A stretch of 7,913 nucleotides of DNA from Oscillospiraceae bacterium. GTDB lineage: Bacteria > Bacillota_A > Clostridia > Oscillospirales > Oscillospiraceae. Positions 1 to 5,699 of this stretch are shown in pieces (the stretch's first letter is position 1; each line of letters opens with the position of its first letter). Below the pieces are notes generated by a model. It saw only the letters and a program-made list of their open reading frames with translations, was not told the origin of the DNA and ran no database searches. A program made the translations under genes and the position numbers. Where the stretch lies: positions 1 through 7,913 of the forward strand of contig JAFTBL010000186.1 in assembly GCA_017455225.1 (NCBI GenBank), written 5' to 3'.

Positions 1-687
1 GACGTGCCGGTGATCTTGGTGCATCTGACCTGCCAGGCGGCGCTGCGGGAGGTGGAAAACGCCCGCAAGCGGGGACAGAAGGTCTACGTGGAGACCTGTC
101 CCCAGTACCTTCTTTTGGACGAGTCCCTTTATGACGCGCCGGATTTTGATGAGGCGGCACGGTACGTCGGCTCCCCGCCCCTGCGGTGTGAATCGGACCG
201 CGCCGCTCTGTGGCGGGCGCTGCGCCGGGGGGAGATCCAGACCGTCTGCACCGACCACTGCGCCTTTACCGCGGCGCAGAAGGAGCTGGGGCGGGAGGAT
301 TTCACAAAGATCCCCGGCGGTGTGCCCGGCGTGGAAACCCGGGCGGAGCTTTTGTATACCTACGGCGTGACCACCCGGAAAATAAGTCTTGCCGCCATGT
401 GCCGCTTGCTGGCCGAAAACCCTGCCAAACTCTACGGCATGTACCCCCGCAAGGGCATCGTGGCGCCCGGCGCCGACGCGGATCTGGTGCTGTACGACCC
501 TGCCGCCGACCACACCGTCCACGCCGCCGACATGGCGGGGCGGGCCGGTTATACCCCCTACGAGGGCTTTGCCGTGCGAGGCGGCATCCGGCAGGTATGG
601 CTGCGGGGCACGCTGGCGGTGGAACACGGCGCCCTCACCGGCGCGGCACAGGGGCAGTTTATCCCCCGCGGAAAAAACATGCTGTAA
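1..687 (+). CDS. hydA: Dihydropyrimidinase / D-hydantoinase, 3' part (5' end outside window)
   Basis: This is a cyclic amidohydrolase that opens dihydropyrimidine or 5-substituted hydantoin rings to N-carbamoyl amino acids, a cytoplasmic step of reductive pyrimidine breakdown. The reading frame is open from base 1, so the fragment is the C-terminal 228 residues of a protein usually about 450-470 long. Family motifs are seen in order: VHLTC at fragment residues 7-11, whose His matches a metal ligand; VETCPQYL (30-37); GSPPLR, whose Ser region contacts substrate; TDHC (84-87), whose Asp85 matches the last metal ligand and catalytic acid/base; KIPGGVPGVETR, where many characterised enzymes have Asn in place of the first Gly; NPAKLYGMYPRKG; DADLVLYDP; and YTPYEG near the C-terminus. 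The N-terminal metal-binding HxH and the carboxylated Lys lie upstream and cannot be checked. A dihydroorotase or allantoinase is less likely because ETCPQYLLLD and YTPYEG are hydantoinase-type. Substrate is not determinable from sequence. Confidence 0.93.
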   Translation, partial: DVPVILVHLTCQAALREVENARKRGQKVYVETCPQYLLLDESLYDAPDFDEAARYVGSPPLRCESDRAALWRALRRGEIQTVCTDHCAFTAAQKELGREDFTKIPGGVPGVETRAELLYTYGVTTRKISLAAMCRLLAENPAKLYGMYPRKGIVAPGADADLVLYDPAADHTVHAADMAGRAGYTPYEGFAVRGGIRQVWLRGTLAVEHGALTGAAQGQFIPRGKNML

Positions 688-713
688 CGACAGCACGGTA
701 AGGAGAGTTTCCC

Positions 714-1244
714 ATGAAAGTAACGCTTGACTACATCCTCTACACCCAGTCCCCCACCCTGTTTCTGGCAGCGGTGATCTTTCTTCTGGCCTATTTTCTC
801 CGCCGCAGGGAGCATAAATTCCGCGCCGTGCTGGAGCTGATCGCCTGCATCGCCTGCATCGCGCTGGGGGTGGCGCTGTATTTCATCGGCATGGACGCGG
901 GGCTGTTCACCATCAAGGACTTCTGGCACGTGCGCACTCCCGCGTGGATCGGCATGGCAGCGGTGCTGCTGGGCGCCGTACTGTCCCTGCTGCGCACGGC
1001 CCAGCGGTTCTTCCGCCGCCGCAGCGCACAGCGGGCCGCCGCGCGCAGTGAGCGCGACCGCAAGCAGCAGCTGGAGAACACGTGGAAGGACGCCTACGCC
1101 TCCGGTATGGCCGACGCCATGGCCGCAGAAAGCCGCGCCAAGCTGGAGGCGGAGAGCGCACAGGCCGAGACGGAAGCCATCGCGCCGGAGGCGGAGAATG
1201 CCCCGGGAGAGAGCGAACCGAAGCCGGAGCCGCCGCAGGAATAA
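714..1244 (+). CDS. Three-segment membrane protein with acidic, alanine-rich C-terminal tail; function unknown
   Basis: I do not recognise a named family. The 176-residue protein shows three hydrophobic stretches (about residues 13-29, 39-59 and 77-94), each followed by or near basic residues (LRRREHKFR at 29-37; RFFRRRSAQRAAARSERDRK at 98-117). By the positive-inside rule the basic patch and the tail are probably cytoplasmic. Residues about 103-150 look helical and charged (possible coiled coil), and 150-176 is a low-complexity Ala/Glu/Pro tail ending in PEPPQE. The start is supported by AAGGAG at 700-705, 8 bases before the ATG. It begins 26 bases after the hydantoinase stop with no terminator between, so the two are probably co-transcribed, and a strong terminator follows directly. 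The context gives no firm clue to its role; a link to pyrimidine or hydantoin uptake would be speculation, since it is too small for a known transporter of that kind. Confidence 0.82.
   Translation: MKVTLDYILYTQSPTLFLAAVIFLLAYFLRRREHKFRAVLELIACIACIALGVALYFIGMDAGLFTIKDFWHVRTPAWIGMAAVLLGAVLSLLRTAQRFFRRRSAQRAAARSERDRKQQLENTWKDAYASGMADAMAAESRAKLEAESAQAETEAIAPEAENAPGESEPKPEPPQE
840..866 (+). repeat. Short in-frame tandem repeat (9-base unit, about 3 copies)
   Basis: The unit ATCGCCTGC occurs twice in tandem (840-848, 849-857), and a third, diverged copy ATCGCGCTG follows. It lies inside the second membrane segment of the 714-1244 protein and encodes IACIACIAL. The repeat is in frame, so copy-number change would lengthen or shorten the membrane helix by three residues. 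Confidence 0.6.
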
Positions 1245-1253
1245 AAGACCGCG

Positions 1254-1284
1254 AAACGCCGGGCAAAAGTGCCCGGCGTTTTTT
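1254..1284 (+). terminator. Strong intrinsic terminator between convergent genes
   Basis: A perfect 12-bp inverted repeat (arm AAACGCCGGGCA at 1254-1265, complementary arm at 1270-1281) encloses the four-base loop AAAG, and a run of six T covers 1279-1284. This is a textbook rho-independent terminator for the plus-strand unit whose last stop is at 1244. Read on the minus strand the same stem is followed only by TTTCGCGG, a poorer U-tract, so it may end the pfkA-yesL transcript less efficiently. The minus-strand gene stops only 3 bases away at 1288. Confidence 0.93.
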
Positions 1285-1287
1285 CGT

Positions 1288-1938
1288 TTATTCCGGCCCG
1301 TTCTCCTCATCCTGCTCCGACTGCGCCGATTCGAGCCTTGCAAACGGCTTGCGCAGCAGCAGCGTTTCCAGCGCGGCAAAACCGCTGACGGCCAGGAAAA
1401 GGCACAGCGCCAGCACGTGGCGCGTCAGCTCCGGCACCAATGCCAGCGCGGCAAAGCCGCCCTCCAGCAGCCACAGAAGCAGCACCCGGGGCAGGTTGCC
1501 CACGGAAAAGAGCATCGCGTTCTTCATCTGATTGCCCAGTGTGTTCTCATACCGCGCCAGCAAAGGGAAAATGCTCGTCAGCTCCAGCGCCAGCAAAACA
1601 GCGCCCACCCCGGCGGCCACCCGCCACACGAATCCGTCCAGCAGAGCGGCGGCACGGAAATTCAGCCAGCACAGCGCGATCAGCGCCAGCAGGATGAGCC
1701 ATGCCGCCGTGGCCCGGCGGAAGTTGGCGCGGAAGGCGGGGAAAAAGCCCTTGATCATCCCGCTCTCATCCTCATTGAGGAGCCTGCGCTGCAGCACCGC
1801 GTGCAGTGCCGCCGTGGAAGCACCGGCGGTGACCACCGGCAGTGAGCACACCAGCCACAGCAGATTGAGAAGGATCAGATCGCCGATCCACGAGAGGATG
1901 CGACCCAGCGTACCGTCCGGCTCAAAGATCTTCCACAT
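1288..1938 (-). CDS. YesL-like (DUF624) integral membrane protein
   Basis: The 216-residue protein matches the DUF624/YesL pattern: an N-terminal cytoplasmic stub, a first membrane segment ending NLLWLVCSLPVVTAGASTAAL (about residues 24-45), a soluble loop with FFPAFRANFRRAT (65-77), further hydrophobic segments near 78-95, 104-126, 148-169 and 171-192, and a conserved-looking RYENTLGNQMKNAM stretch (129-142). The length is normal for the family. The biochemical function of YesL proteins is not established; relatives often sit in carbohydrate-uptake loci. It starts 3 bases after the pfkA stop, and the sequence before its ATG (GGTCGGTAAGCT) holds no good Shine-Dalgarno match, so translation probably depends on coupling to pfkA. 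No alternative Met occurs before residue 61. The C-terminal tail (203-216) is hydrophilic and acidic. Family call is good; role is unknown. Confidence 0.88.
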   Translation of the reverse strand: MWKIFEPDGTLGRILSWIGDLILLNLLWLVCSLPVVTAGASTAALHAVLQRRLLNEDESGMIKGFFPAFRANFRRATAAWLILLALIALCWLNFRAAALLDGFVWRVAAGVGAVLLALELTSIFPLLARYENTLGNQMKNAMLFSVGNLPRVLLLWLLEGGFAALALVPELTRHVLALCLFLAVSGFAALETLLLRKPFARLESAQSEQDEENGPE

Positions 1939-1941
1939 AGC

Positions 1942-2925
1942 TTACCGACCGGTCATCACGGTCATGACCTCAAATTCCTCCGGATTGAGGGTCTTTTCCA
2001 TGGCAAGACCCTCTTCGATGTCGCGGTTGATGATCTGATCGCCCTGGGCGCAGACCACGCGATTGGTCTGCCCCGCCGCCAGCAGGCGCACCGCCTCGTA
2101 CCCCATGCGGGTGGCCATGACCCGGTCCTTCACCGAGGGCGCGCCACCCCGCTGGATGTGACCCAGGATGGTGACCCGGGGATCAAGGCCCAGCTCCTGA
2201 CGGATCTGCTCGCCCACGTCCACGGCGCTGGCGGCGCCCTCCGCCACCACGATGATGAAATTGGTCTTGCCGGAAAGCCTTGCCCGGCGGATCTTCTCCG
2301 CCACGTGGCTTTCAAAATTATAGGGGCGCTCCGGCACCAGCACAGCGATGGCGCCCACCGCCACGCCTACGTGCAGCGCCAGATACCCGGCGTGGCGGCC
2401 CATGACCTCCACCACGGCGCAGCGCTCGTGGGACTGCATGGTGTCGCGCAGACGGTCGATGCACTCCACGGCGGTGTTGGCGGCGGTATCGAAGCCGATG
2501 GTATAGTCGGTGCAGACGATGTCGTTGTCGATAGTGCCGGGGATCGCCGCCACGCTGACCCCGTTGCTTGCCAGCGCGCTGGCGCCGCGGAAGGTACCGT
2601 CGCCGCCGATGGCAACGATGCCGTCCAGCCCCAGCAGCTTGCAGGTACGCACCGCCTGCAGGATGCCCTCCTCCGTGCGGAACTGATCGCTGCGGGCGGT
2701 ATAGAGAATGGTGCCGCCGCGGTTGATGATGCGGCTGACGGTGTTGCTGTCCATGGGCAGGATGTCGCCGCTGATCAGCCCGGCATATCCACGGCGGATG
2801 CCCACTACCTCAATGTTTTTCGCCAGCGCCGAGCGCACCACGGAGCGGATGGCCGCGTTCATGCCGGGCGCATCGCCGCCGCTGGTCAGTACGCCGATCC
2901 GGCGCACCGCGTTGTTGTTTTCCAT
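1942..2925 (-). CDS. pfkA: ATP-dependent 6-phosphofructokinase
   Basis: It phosphorylates fructose-6-phosphate to fructose-1,6-bisphosphate, the committed step of glycolysis, as a cytoplasmic tetramer in characterised bacterial enzymes. The start at 2925 gives 327 residues, close to the usual 319-325. A longer reading from 2973 is rejected because that ATG lies inside the -10 element. Motifs seen: TSGGDAPGMNA (14-24), GGDGT (107-111), PGTIDND (129-135, catalytic base Asp133), SHER (Arg168) and MGRHAG (175-180) for the sugar phosphate, Glu229, Arg250, and LGHIQRGG (254-261). Gly110 and Gly130 are the residues expected of ATP users; PPi-dependent enzymes have Asp and Lys there. Residues matching the E. 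coli effector site are partly changed (see findings). It heads a two-gene unit with the YesL-like gene and has its own promoter. ATP-PFK is near certain; its allosteric behaviour is not predictable. Confidence 0.97.
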   Translation of the reverse strand: MENNNAVRRIGVLTSGGDAPGMNAAIRSVVRSALAKNIEVVGIRRGYAGLISGDILPMDSNTVSRIINRGGTILYTARSDQFRTEEGILQAVRTCKLLGLDGIVAIGGDGTFRGASALASNGVSVAAIPGTIDNDIVCTDYTIGFDTAANTAVECIDRLRDTMQSHERCAVVEVMGRHAGYLALHVGVAVGAIAVLVPERPYNFESHVAEKIRRARLSGKTNFIIVVAEGAASAVDVGEQIRQELGLDPRVTILGHIQRGGAPSVKDRVMATRMGYEAVRLLAAGQTNRVVCAQGDQIINRDIEEGLAMEKTLNPEEFEVMTVMTGR

Positions 2926-2934
2926 AGGAAAACG

Positions 2935-2942
2935 CCCCCTCT
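2935..2942 (-). promoter_or_regulatory. Ribosome binding site that fixes the pfkA start
   Basis: Read on the minus strand the bases are AGAGGGGG, 9 bases before the ATG at 2925. This supports the internal start (MENNNAVRRIG) over the upstream in-frame ATG at 2973, which would add 16 residues not expected for the family. Confidence 0.8.
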
Positions 2943-2947
2943 TGTCA

Positions 2948-2961
2948 GAGCGATTTCGCTC
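2948..2961 (-). promoter_or_regulatory. Palindrome / small hairpin in the pfkA leader
   Basis: On the minus strand GAGCG-AAAT-CGCTC is a perfect 5-bp inverted repeat with a four-base spacer (6 bp if the spacer is counted as AA). It lies about 5 bases downstream of the predicted pfkA transcription start and 6 bases before the ribosome binding site. It could be an operator placed to block transcription or an mRNA 5' hairpin. No regulator can be named from it. Confidence 0.4.
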
Positions 2962-2972
2962 AAATTTCGTCA

Positions 2973-3002
2973 TCTATACCATATCACATTTTTTACCGTC
3001 AA
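2973..3002 (-). promoter_or_regulatory. pfkA promoter, sigma-A type with extended -10
   Basis: Reading the minus strand, -35 TTGACG (3002-2997, 5 of 6 consensus) is followed by an 18-base spacer and -10 TATAGA (2978-2973, 4 of 6), with TG one base upstream of the -10 (TGGTATAGA). The expected start is near 2966, giving a leader of about 41 bases. The spacer includes an A-rich stretch. Confidence 0.75.
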
Positions 3003-3017
3003 GCAAGCACTTTTCCC

Positions 3018-3046
3018 GTGACAAGCCGGGCGCACGGTGCTATAAT
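3018..3046 (+). promoter_or_regulatory. Promoter of the plus-strand operon, near-consensus with extended -10
   Basis: The -35 is GTGACA (3018-3023, 5 of 6), the spacer is exactly 17 bases, and the -10 is a perfect TATAAT (3041-3046) preceded by TG in the extended position (TGCTATAAT). The predicted start is near 3053, giving a leader of about 40 bases before the ATG at 3093. This is the strongest promoter in the window and is back to back with the pfkA promoter; the two -35 elements are 15 bases apart. Confidence 0.88.
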
Positions 3047-3092
3047 AAACACAATACTATTTGCCGCTGGGCGTCAAATGAGGTGAAGCTCC

Positions 3093-3353
3093 ATGCATCC
3101 GCAATTTCAACGGCTGAACGCACGGTTTTTCCTGCGCGCTTTCGTATATACCGGCAGCATCGGCGATTTCCGCTATCGCTTTGCCCACGACGACAGGGAA
3201 ACGCTCCATGCCGCCGTGTATACGAAGCTGTGCTATGAAAAGGCCGACGACGTGCAAAACCGCGACTTCCCATGGACCGAGGAGGGCGCCGCCCAGCTGC
3301 GCCAATGGCTGCAGGAGAGCTATGACCGCTTCTGTGCGGAGGGTAAGCTATGA
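3093..3353 (+). CDS. Small soluble protein of unknown function, translationally coupled to trkH
   Basis: I cannot assign this 86-residue protein to a named family. It has no signal peptide or membrane segment. It is rich in aromatic and charged residues: FFLRAFVYTGSIGDFRYRF at 12-30, AAVYTKLCYEKADDV at 40-54, FPWTEEGAAQLRQWLQESYDRF at 59-80. The second half looks helical. The start is backed by GAGGTGA at 3080-3086, 6 bases before the ATG, and by the strong promoter just upstream. Its stop overlaps the trkH start as ATGA, so the two are probably made in linked amounts. The overlap and first position in the operon suggest a partner of the transporter, but nothing in the sequence resembles the nucleotide-binding RCK fold of TrkA/KtrA, and the protein is too short for one. 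It is likely a real gene because its frame, ribosome site and promoter agree. Confidence 0.82.
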   Translation: MHPQFQRLNARFFLRAFVYTGSIGDFRYRFAHDDRETLHAAVYTKLCYEKADDVQNRDFPWTEEGAAQLRQWLQESYDRFCAEGKL

Positions 3354-4798
3354 ATTTTCGTCTTGTGTGCAAGATCGTGGGGTATATGCTGGTGGTGGAG
3401 GCGCTTTGTATGGTGCTGCCGCTGGCGGTGTCCCTCTATTACGGTGAAAGCGCGTGGCACGTGTTTGCCATCGTGGCGGCCGCCTGCGTGCTGCTGGGTC
3501 TGCTGCTGACCCGGCCCCGGCTGCCCGGCGTGCTGATGCAGGGTCGGGACGGTTACGTGGCCGTGGCGGCTGCGTGGGTCAGTCTTTCACTGCTGGGCGC
3601 CGTGCCCTATGTGGCCTGCGGCGCCATTCCCCGGTATGTGGACGCCCTGTTTGAAACGGTGTCCGGCCTGACCACCACCGGCGCCACCATCCTCACCGAC
3701 ATCGAAGCTCTTCCCCGGGGCGTGCTGTTCTGGCGGTCGGAGACGCAATGGATCGGCGGCATGGGCGTGCTGGTCATGTTTCTGGCGCTGATGCCCAAGG
3801 TGGGCGACGGCGCCGTGCATCTGATGCGGGCGGAAAGCCCCGGCCCCATCAAGTCGAAGCTGGTGCCCAAGGTCAGCGACACCGCCAAGATCCTTTATCG
3901 CATCTACATCAGCCTGACCGTGCTGGAGATCGCCGCACTGCGGATCGCCGGCATGCCGTGGTTCGACGCAGTGAACCACGGCTTTACCACCATGGCCACC
4001 GGCGGCTTCTCCGTGAAAAACGACAGCATCGCCGCCTACGCCCACCTGCCCGCAGTGGCGTGGGTGATCTCCGTGTTCACGTTTTTGGCGGGCGTGAACT
4101 TCTCCTTGATGTACGCGGCAGCGCGGGGCAACGTGCGCCAGCTGCTGCGCAACACGGAGCTGCGCCTTTATGCAGCCATCGCTCTGCTGGCCACGGTCGG
4201 TATCGGGCTCAATCTGTGGCTCCAGGGCGGCGCCGCCCCGCAGGAGGCGGCCGGAGACGCCGCCTTTCAGGTCATCACCGTAGTCACCACCACCGGCTAC
4301 TCCACCCGGGACTTTGCCCGCTGGCCCGCCTTCAGCCAGACGGTGCTGGCGCTGCTGATGCTGCTGGGCGCCTGCGCCGGCTCCACCGCCGGCGGCGTGA
4401 AGCTGTCCCGCGTGCTGATCTGGTGGAAGAGTCTGAAGCGGGATCTGGGGCGGATCATCCATCCCAAGCGGGTGTCCGTCATCACCATCGACGGCCAAAG
4501 CGTGGACGAGAGCGTGATCGGCGTGTGCCACGGCTTTCTGGTGGCCTACGTGCTGATCCTTGTGGCGGGCGCGCTGGTGGTCAGCTGGGACGGGCTGGGC
4601 TTCACCGAGTCTTTCACTGCCTCCCTGACCTGCATCGGCAACGTGGGGCCGGGTCTGGGCGCACTGGGCCCGGCAGGCAACTTCAGCGTTTTATCCGGCG
4701 TAAGCAAGGTCGTGCTGTCGCTGGAGATGCTGATGGGGCGGCTGGAGCTGATGCCGATCCTTGTATTGCTGAACGCCGGAACATGGCGGCGCGGTTGA
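3350..4798 (+). CDS. trkH: Trk/Ktr-type potassium transporter, membrane subunit
   Basis: This is the ion-conducting subunit of a K+ uptake system of the plasma membrane, normally gated by a cytoplasmic RCK-domain subunit (TrkA/KtrA). At 482 residues it fits TrkH. The four pore-loop filters expected of the superfamily are visible: SGLTTTGA (105-112), FTTMATGGFS (212-221), VVTTTGYS (311-318) and TCIGNVGPG (427-435). Conserved surroundings include FWRSETQWIGGMGV (127-140) and CAGSTAGGVKLSRV (342-355), the latter in the gating-loop region. Hydrophobic segments occur throughout, starting at about 7-30 and 35-53. The start has GGAGGG at 3338-3343, 6 bases upstream. Arg464, inside a hydrophobic stretch close to the C-terminus (GRLELMPI), is a family feature. 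No trkA lies in this window; the gene is followed by a lipoprotein gene after 46 bases without a terminator. Trk versus Ktr and H+/Na+ coupling cannot be decided. Confidence 0.95.
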   Translation: MNFRLVCKIVGYMLVVEALCMVLPLAVSLYYGESAWHVFAIVAAACVLLGLLLTRPRLPGVLMQGRDGYVAVAAAWVSLSLLGAVPYVACGAIPRYVDALFETVSGLTTTGATILTDIEALPRGVLFWRSETQWIGGMGVLVMFLALMPKVGDGAVHLMRAESPGPIKSKLVPKVSDTAKILYRIYISLTVLEIAALRIAGMPWFDAVNHGFTTMATGGFSVKNDSIAAYAHLPAVAWVISVFTFLAGVNFSLMYAAARGNVRQLLRNTELRLYAAIALLATVGIGLNLWLQGGAAPQEAAGDAAFQVITVVTTTGYSTRDFARWPAFSQTVLALLMLLGACAGSTAGGVKLSRVLIWWKSLKRDLGRIIHPKRVSVITIDGQSVDESVIGVCHGFLVAYVLILVAGALVVSWDGLGFTESFTASLTCIGNVGPGLGALGPAGNFSVLSGVSKVVLSLEMLMGRLELMPILVLLNAGTWRRG

Positions 4799-4800
4799 TG

Positions 4801-4822
4801 TGTAAAGTTATTTTGCTTTACA
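4801..4822. promoter_or_regulatory. AT-rich inverted repeat between trkH and the lipoprotein gene
   Basis: The arms TGTAAAG (4801-4807) and CTTTACA (4816-4822) are perfect complements, 7 bp each, with an 8-base spacer. It stands out as AT-rich against GC-rich flanks and lies a few bases before the ribosome binding site of the next gene. No T-run follows, so it is not a good terminator. It could be a repressor operator with an embedded weak promoter (TTGATG at 4795-4800, 17 bases, then a poor -10 at 4818) or an mRNA hairpin. Its symmetry is seen; its function is inferred. Confidence 0.4.
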
Positions 4823-4844
4823 TCTATGAGGAGAACTTGATTTC

Positions 4845-5699
4845 ATGAAACGCATTCTTCCCCTGCTGCTTGCTTTGTGTTTTTTGTTGTGCGGCTGCGG
4901 CAGCCGCAGCACGGCTGAGGCGCCGTTATCCATTCCGGCGCCGCCACTTACCGTCCCGGTGCCGGAGGACGCGCCGGACGTGGATCGCTCCGCCGAGTAT
5001 ATTTATCTTGCCCATCCGGAGCTGACCGGTGTGGACTACGACTCCCCCGCCCTGCTGCCGTTGAGTGAGGACATGGGGCAGGCGTATCTGGATCGCATGG
5101 TGTTTTTGTGCGACAGCCCCACCTACTGGCTCTGGCCCTACGGGCTTTTGAGCGGCGGCACGAGCACCACCCAGGTCTGGACGGGGCCGGAGGGCACCAT
5201 GACGCTGGCATATCTGCGGGGCTTTGAGATCCGGGATCCCTACGATTTCAGCGAGGCCACCATCGCGGAGGTGGCGGCGCGGCACCGGCCGGAGTACATC
5301 ATCATCATCGCGCTGGGCATCAACGGCATCGCCTTTATGGACGAGACGTATTTCAAACAGGAATACGCCCATCTGATCGACGAGATACAACGGGCCAGCC
5401 CCGACACCACGCTGATCCTGCAGAGCATGTATCCCATCTGCCGCTCCTTCCGCTACTGGGGCGACATCACCAACGCCTCCATCACCGAGGGGAATCGCTG
5501 GATCCTGGAGCTGGCGGAGGAATACCGCCTGCGGTATCTGGACGTTTTCTCCGCCCTGCTGGGCGAGGACGGCAACGCCCGGCCGGAGCTGATGCAAAAC
5601 GACGGCCTGCACCCCAATTACGACGGGCTCGCCCGGGTGCTGGAATATATCCGCACCCACGGCTATCTCCCCTATCCGGAAAACGGCGGCCGCGGCTGA
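4845..5699 (+). CDS. SGNH/GDSL-hydrolase-like lipoprotein
   Basis: The 284-residue protein begins with a lipoprotein signal (MKR, hydrophobic core to residue 15, then L-C-G-C with the lipidated Cys at 18), followed by a Pro-rich linker (27-45), so it is probably anchored outside the membrane. The rest fits an SGNH hydrolase: DRMVFLCDSPTYWL (83-96) as block I with nucleophile Ser91, SGGTS (103-107) as a candidate oxyanion region, a strand YIIIIALGIN (151-160) with block III Asn160, and NDGLHPNYDG (252-261) as block V with Asp253 and His256. The Gly of the classical GDS is Cys89 here. The family includes acyl-esterases and carbohydrate deacetylases acting on envelope polymers; the substrate cannot be predicted. 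GAGGAGA at 4828-4834 sits 10 bases before the ATG. It lies between trkH and the glycerol-1-phosphate dehydrogenase gene in the same direction. Confidence 0.85.
   Translation: MKRILPLLLALCFLLCGCGSRSTAEAPLSIPAPPLTVPVPEDAPDVDRSAEYIYLAHPELTGVDYDSPALLPLSEDMGQAYLDRMVFLCDSPTYWLWPYGLLSGGTSTTQVWTGPEGTMTLAYLRGFEIRDPYDFSEATIAEVAARHRPEYIIIIALGINGIAFMDETYFKQEYAHLIDEIQRASPDTTLILQSMYPICRSFRYWGDITNASITEGNRWILELAEEYRLRYLDVFSALLGEDGNARPELMQNDGLHPNYDGLARVLEYIRTHGYLPYPENGGRG

Noticed and set aside
558..1379. Open frame on the minus strand across the terminator and the 714-1244 gene
   Set aside because: It spans an intrinsic terminator and three annotated genes and has an Arg/Leu-rich composition without motifs.
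2926..2973. A 16-residue N-terminal extension of PfkA
   Set aside because: The upstream ATG overlaps the predicted -10 box, lies before the predicted transcription start, and lacks a ribosome site. The internal ATG at 2925 has one and gives the family length.
2158..3021. Open frame on the plus strand opposite pfkA
   Set aside because: pfkA on the minus strand carries complete family motifs. The antisense frame has low-complexity Ala/His/Gly composition and runs through both promoters.
3587..4531. Open frame on the minus strand opposite trkH
   Set aside because: It mirrors the codon bias of trkH, has no family motif, and its composition (Gly/His/Gln) is typical of antisense shadows.
4795..4823. 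Internal promoter before the lipoprotein gene
   Set aside because: TTGATG is a fair -35, but the 17-base spacing leads to TTACAT, a poor -10. It was kept only as a possibility within the inverted-repeat entry.
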